DNA from: Gnetum montanum
Taxonomy: Eukaryota > Streptophyta > Gnetopsida > Gnetales > Gnetaceae
Reading direction: 5' to 3'
Length of the DNA: 48,973 bases
Assembly: GCA_015680685.1 (NCBI GenBank)
Contig: MNCI01007809.1
Coordinates: 74,405 to 123,377, forward strand
The notes below the pieces were generated by a model. It had not been told where the DNA came from and did not search any database. It worked only from the letters and a program-made list of their open reading frames with translations. The number at the start of each line of letters is the position of its first letter. The stretch's first letter is position 1. Position numbers and translations under genes: made by a program. This document shows, one piece after another, positions 47,506 to 48,973 of the stretch.

Positions 47506-48649
47506 GTTTTCTTGGTTATTTTACAAATAAAATACAATTAATAAAAATATATATAAGGATTAAATATTATTTTATCGATACTTACCTAATTCTCTAAGAT
47601 AATGATAAGACATGAATTAAAGGTCTACCAACCATCAATCACTGGCCTTAATTAGGGTCACATAAAGTGCAACTCATATATGGTTACCTAAGTAAAGGTA
47701 GGATAAATCCTTATTTCCAACTTGCATAAATTGATATATTTTACTTGTCTAATTATAATATAAATTAAAAAAAATGAAGAAATTAATAAGATTATAAATA
47801 AAAGTAAGGCTAAGATACTCCCTAATCTTGATCAACCATAGCAATTAATGGAAGTAATTATAGTTCTGCCATAAGGGACATATGATAGGATGGTCTTGTT
47901 TAGGATGGTACAGCTTGATCTTGCTTCTCAATTTCTTCCTTTGAAATTAATTCTAATAATTGGTAACTTGGAAGAATTAGGCATCATACAAAATATAGTC
48001 CAAGGTCTCAATGAAGAATGATGTTGATCCATCTTCATTAATCATGGAAACATAACTAGTGAATTGTTGCTCTTGATGAGTACTATCCATCAACATTAAT
48101 TGTTCCTAAATACTAGGATTTCACTTGTTTATTGAAGATTCAAAGTAAGAAGTACTACCCAATGGAATTTCATGTTGAATTAATGAGGACATCTTCTTCA
48201 AATTGGACTTTTCTTCCATAGTATTCTTTGTTATAACCATATTTTAAGAATTGATAAACACTACTTCCAAATTTCACATTGAAGTATTCATAGAAGATGA
48301 ATGGCATGGTTTAGGAATGACTTATTCTTCAAAATTTCCTTTATTTGGTTAATCAAGTATGACCCTTGATAAATTCTAATATCTAAACATGTTAATTTGA
48401 CAATTAAATATGTGTTGATCATACATATACATCTTTTTGATAACTAGAATTTAATATCAATTCCAATGCTATGTGGCTTCTCCAAAATCTTGACCATTCT
48501 TTCCTTATCCATGATTTGATGTTCTAGAATTTCAAAGATCATATCTTCTAATTTTTGTTCAAACCTTTGCACTAATTTAAACTTGTATTCTTTACAAAAG
48601 ATAGTGCAACCATCCATGTTGTGATTTCTACAATAGGCTAATATGTATG
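47506..48649. other. Right flank of C: G remainder and unidentified decayed sequence
   Basis: AT-rich sequence continuing after the C insertion. No end of the G LTR could be recognised. A decayed minus-strand coding stretch overlaps its right part (next entry). GTATG (48645-48649) precedes H and is its likely left TSD. Confidence 0.4.
47880..48640 (-). pseudogene. Possible Gag-like remnant, unidentified
   Basis: On the minus strand a stretch with few stops reads YCRNHNMDGCTIFCKEYKFK (about 48640-48580), then an E/K-rich part EQKLEDMIFEILEHQIMDKE, a stop at 48444, and further down SLIQHEIPLGSTSYFE and INEDGSTSFFIETLDYIL with single stops between. The first piece resembles the 'YCxxHNxxGHTIxxCxxFK' knuckle of Tat-lineage Gag proteins, with the His and a neighbour changed. 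The rest I do not recognise. H interrupts its upstream end. Confidence 0.3.
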
Positions 48650-48973
48650 TGATGAGACGCGGTCTGCGTCGGCCGTGATATCGCGTACGCGATATCACGG
48701 CCTTCCCTGCGATATCGCATACGCGATATCGTAGTTAGCCATCATTTCTATAAATAAGAGGCGGCTCTCCCTTATTCGAGATCCCAGTTTTAGTGTAGCG
48801 AAGCTCTGGTAGTTTGATCCCTCCAGAGTTAGAATTTTCCCGTGTCTGCCCGCAGTGTGGTGAATGTGATTGTACGGTGTCTTTATTCGAGTGTGTCGTA
48901 CTTGGACACGCACATGACCGGCAATAAAGATCGAGATTACTTCATCATTGCAGCATTCACTTAGTTTATTTAT
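48650..48973 (+). mobile_element. Element H: young A-family LTR, cut by the window end
   Basis: Starts TGATGAGACGCGG and matches A LTR1 in order: array, TATAAATA (48749-48756), TTAGTTTGATCC-like downstream part and AATAAA (48923-48928). CpG dinucleotides are still frequent, unlike in every other LTR here, so it is by far the youngest insertion. Only 324 bases lie inside the window, so solo LTR or full element cannot be told apart. Confidence 0.85.
48671..48756 (+). promoter_or_regulatory. H promoter: 32-base perfect palindrome, second palindrome and TATA box
   Basis: 48671-48702 is a perfect 32-base palindrome centred on GTAC (half-site GGCCGTGATATCGCGT). 48710-48731 is a second inverted repeat with arms CGATATCGC and GCGATATCG around ATAC. 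Each arm contains CGATATCG or TGATATCG, itself palindromic or nearly so. TATAAATA follows at 48749-48756. This is the least decayed version of the array in A and C. Confidence 0.75.

Noticed and set aside
48671-48731. CRISPR-like repeat array
   Set aside because: Spacing is irregular, units are inverted palindromes in a plant LTR upstream of a TATA box, and there are no unique spacers.
48695-48913. Open minus-strand frame of 72 codons
   Set aside because: It is antisense to the H LTR and results from few stops in CpG-rich sequence; nothing resembles a protein family.

Overview
The window is plant nuclear DNA made almost entirely of decayed, nested Ty3/gypsy LTR retrotransposons. I see no host gene, tRNA, rRNA or CRISPR array. 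High A+T, strong CpG loss (C-to-T and G-to-A changes in most copies), kilobase-long LTRs and deep nesting suggest a large, heavily methylated genome. A gymnosperm would fit, but the sequence alone does not prove it. All coding regions found are retrotransposon pseudogenes broken by stops, frameshifts and deletions.

Left half (about 939-29011) is a three-level nest supported by target-site duplications (TSDs). Element E (minus strand, LTRs of about 2.35 kb, initiator-Met-type primer site, almost no internal region) carries D in its 3' LTR. D (minus strand, 1090-23497, TSD CCTTA, tRNA-Asp-type primer site) has gag, protease, RT, RNase H, integrase and an extra 3' ORF of about 2.9 kb. A (plus strand, 13084-22279, TSD CTAAT) is inserted in the gag gene of D. 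A is rearranged: a gag-protease part ends in its own 3' region and an LTR, followed by a separate RT-integrase block and an LTR tail.

Right half: F (plus strand, about 30657-36978) is a very old chromodomain-type gypsy element with an initiator-Met-type primer site. Its 3' LTR is broken by the start of another LTR-like sequence, G (36979). G is in turn split by C (minus strand, 37687-47500, TSD CTAAT), which is related to A and D. At the right edge H (from 48650) is the first 324 bases of a much younger LTR of the A family.

A, C, D and H form one family: TGATGA/TCATCA LTR ends, tRNA-Asp primer sites in A, C and D, an Athila/Tat-like RT with FMDD, and a Gag with an unusually short zinc knuckle. 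The LTR region upstream of TATAAATA holds arrays of short palindromes of two unrelated kinds: GATATC-type in A, C and H, and GGCC/ATCAA-type in D. D also carries a second array-plus-TATA unit in front of its extra 3' ORF, and a candidate 3' splice site at that place is kept in A, C and D. This modular promoter arrangement is the most interesting signal. Two single N bases (9393 and 25904) each sit where expected element sequence is missing and may be assembly gaps.
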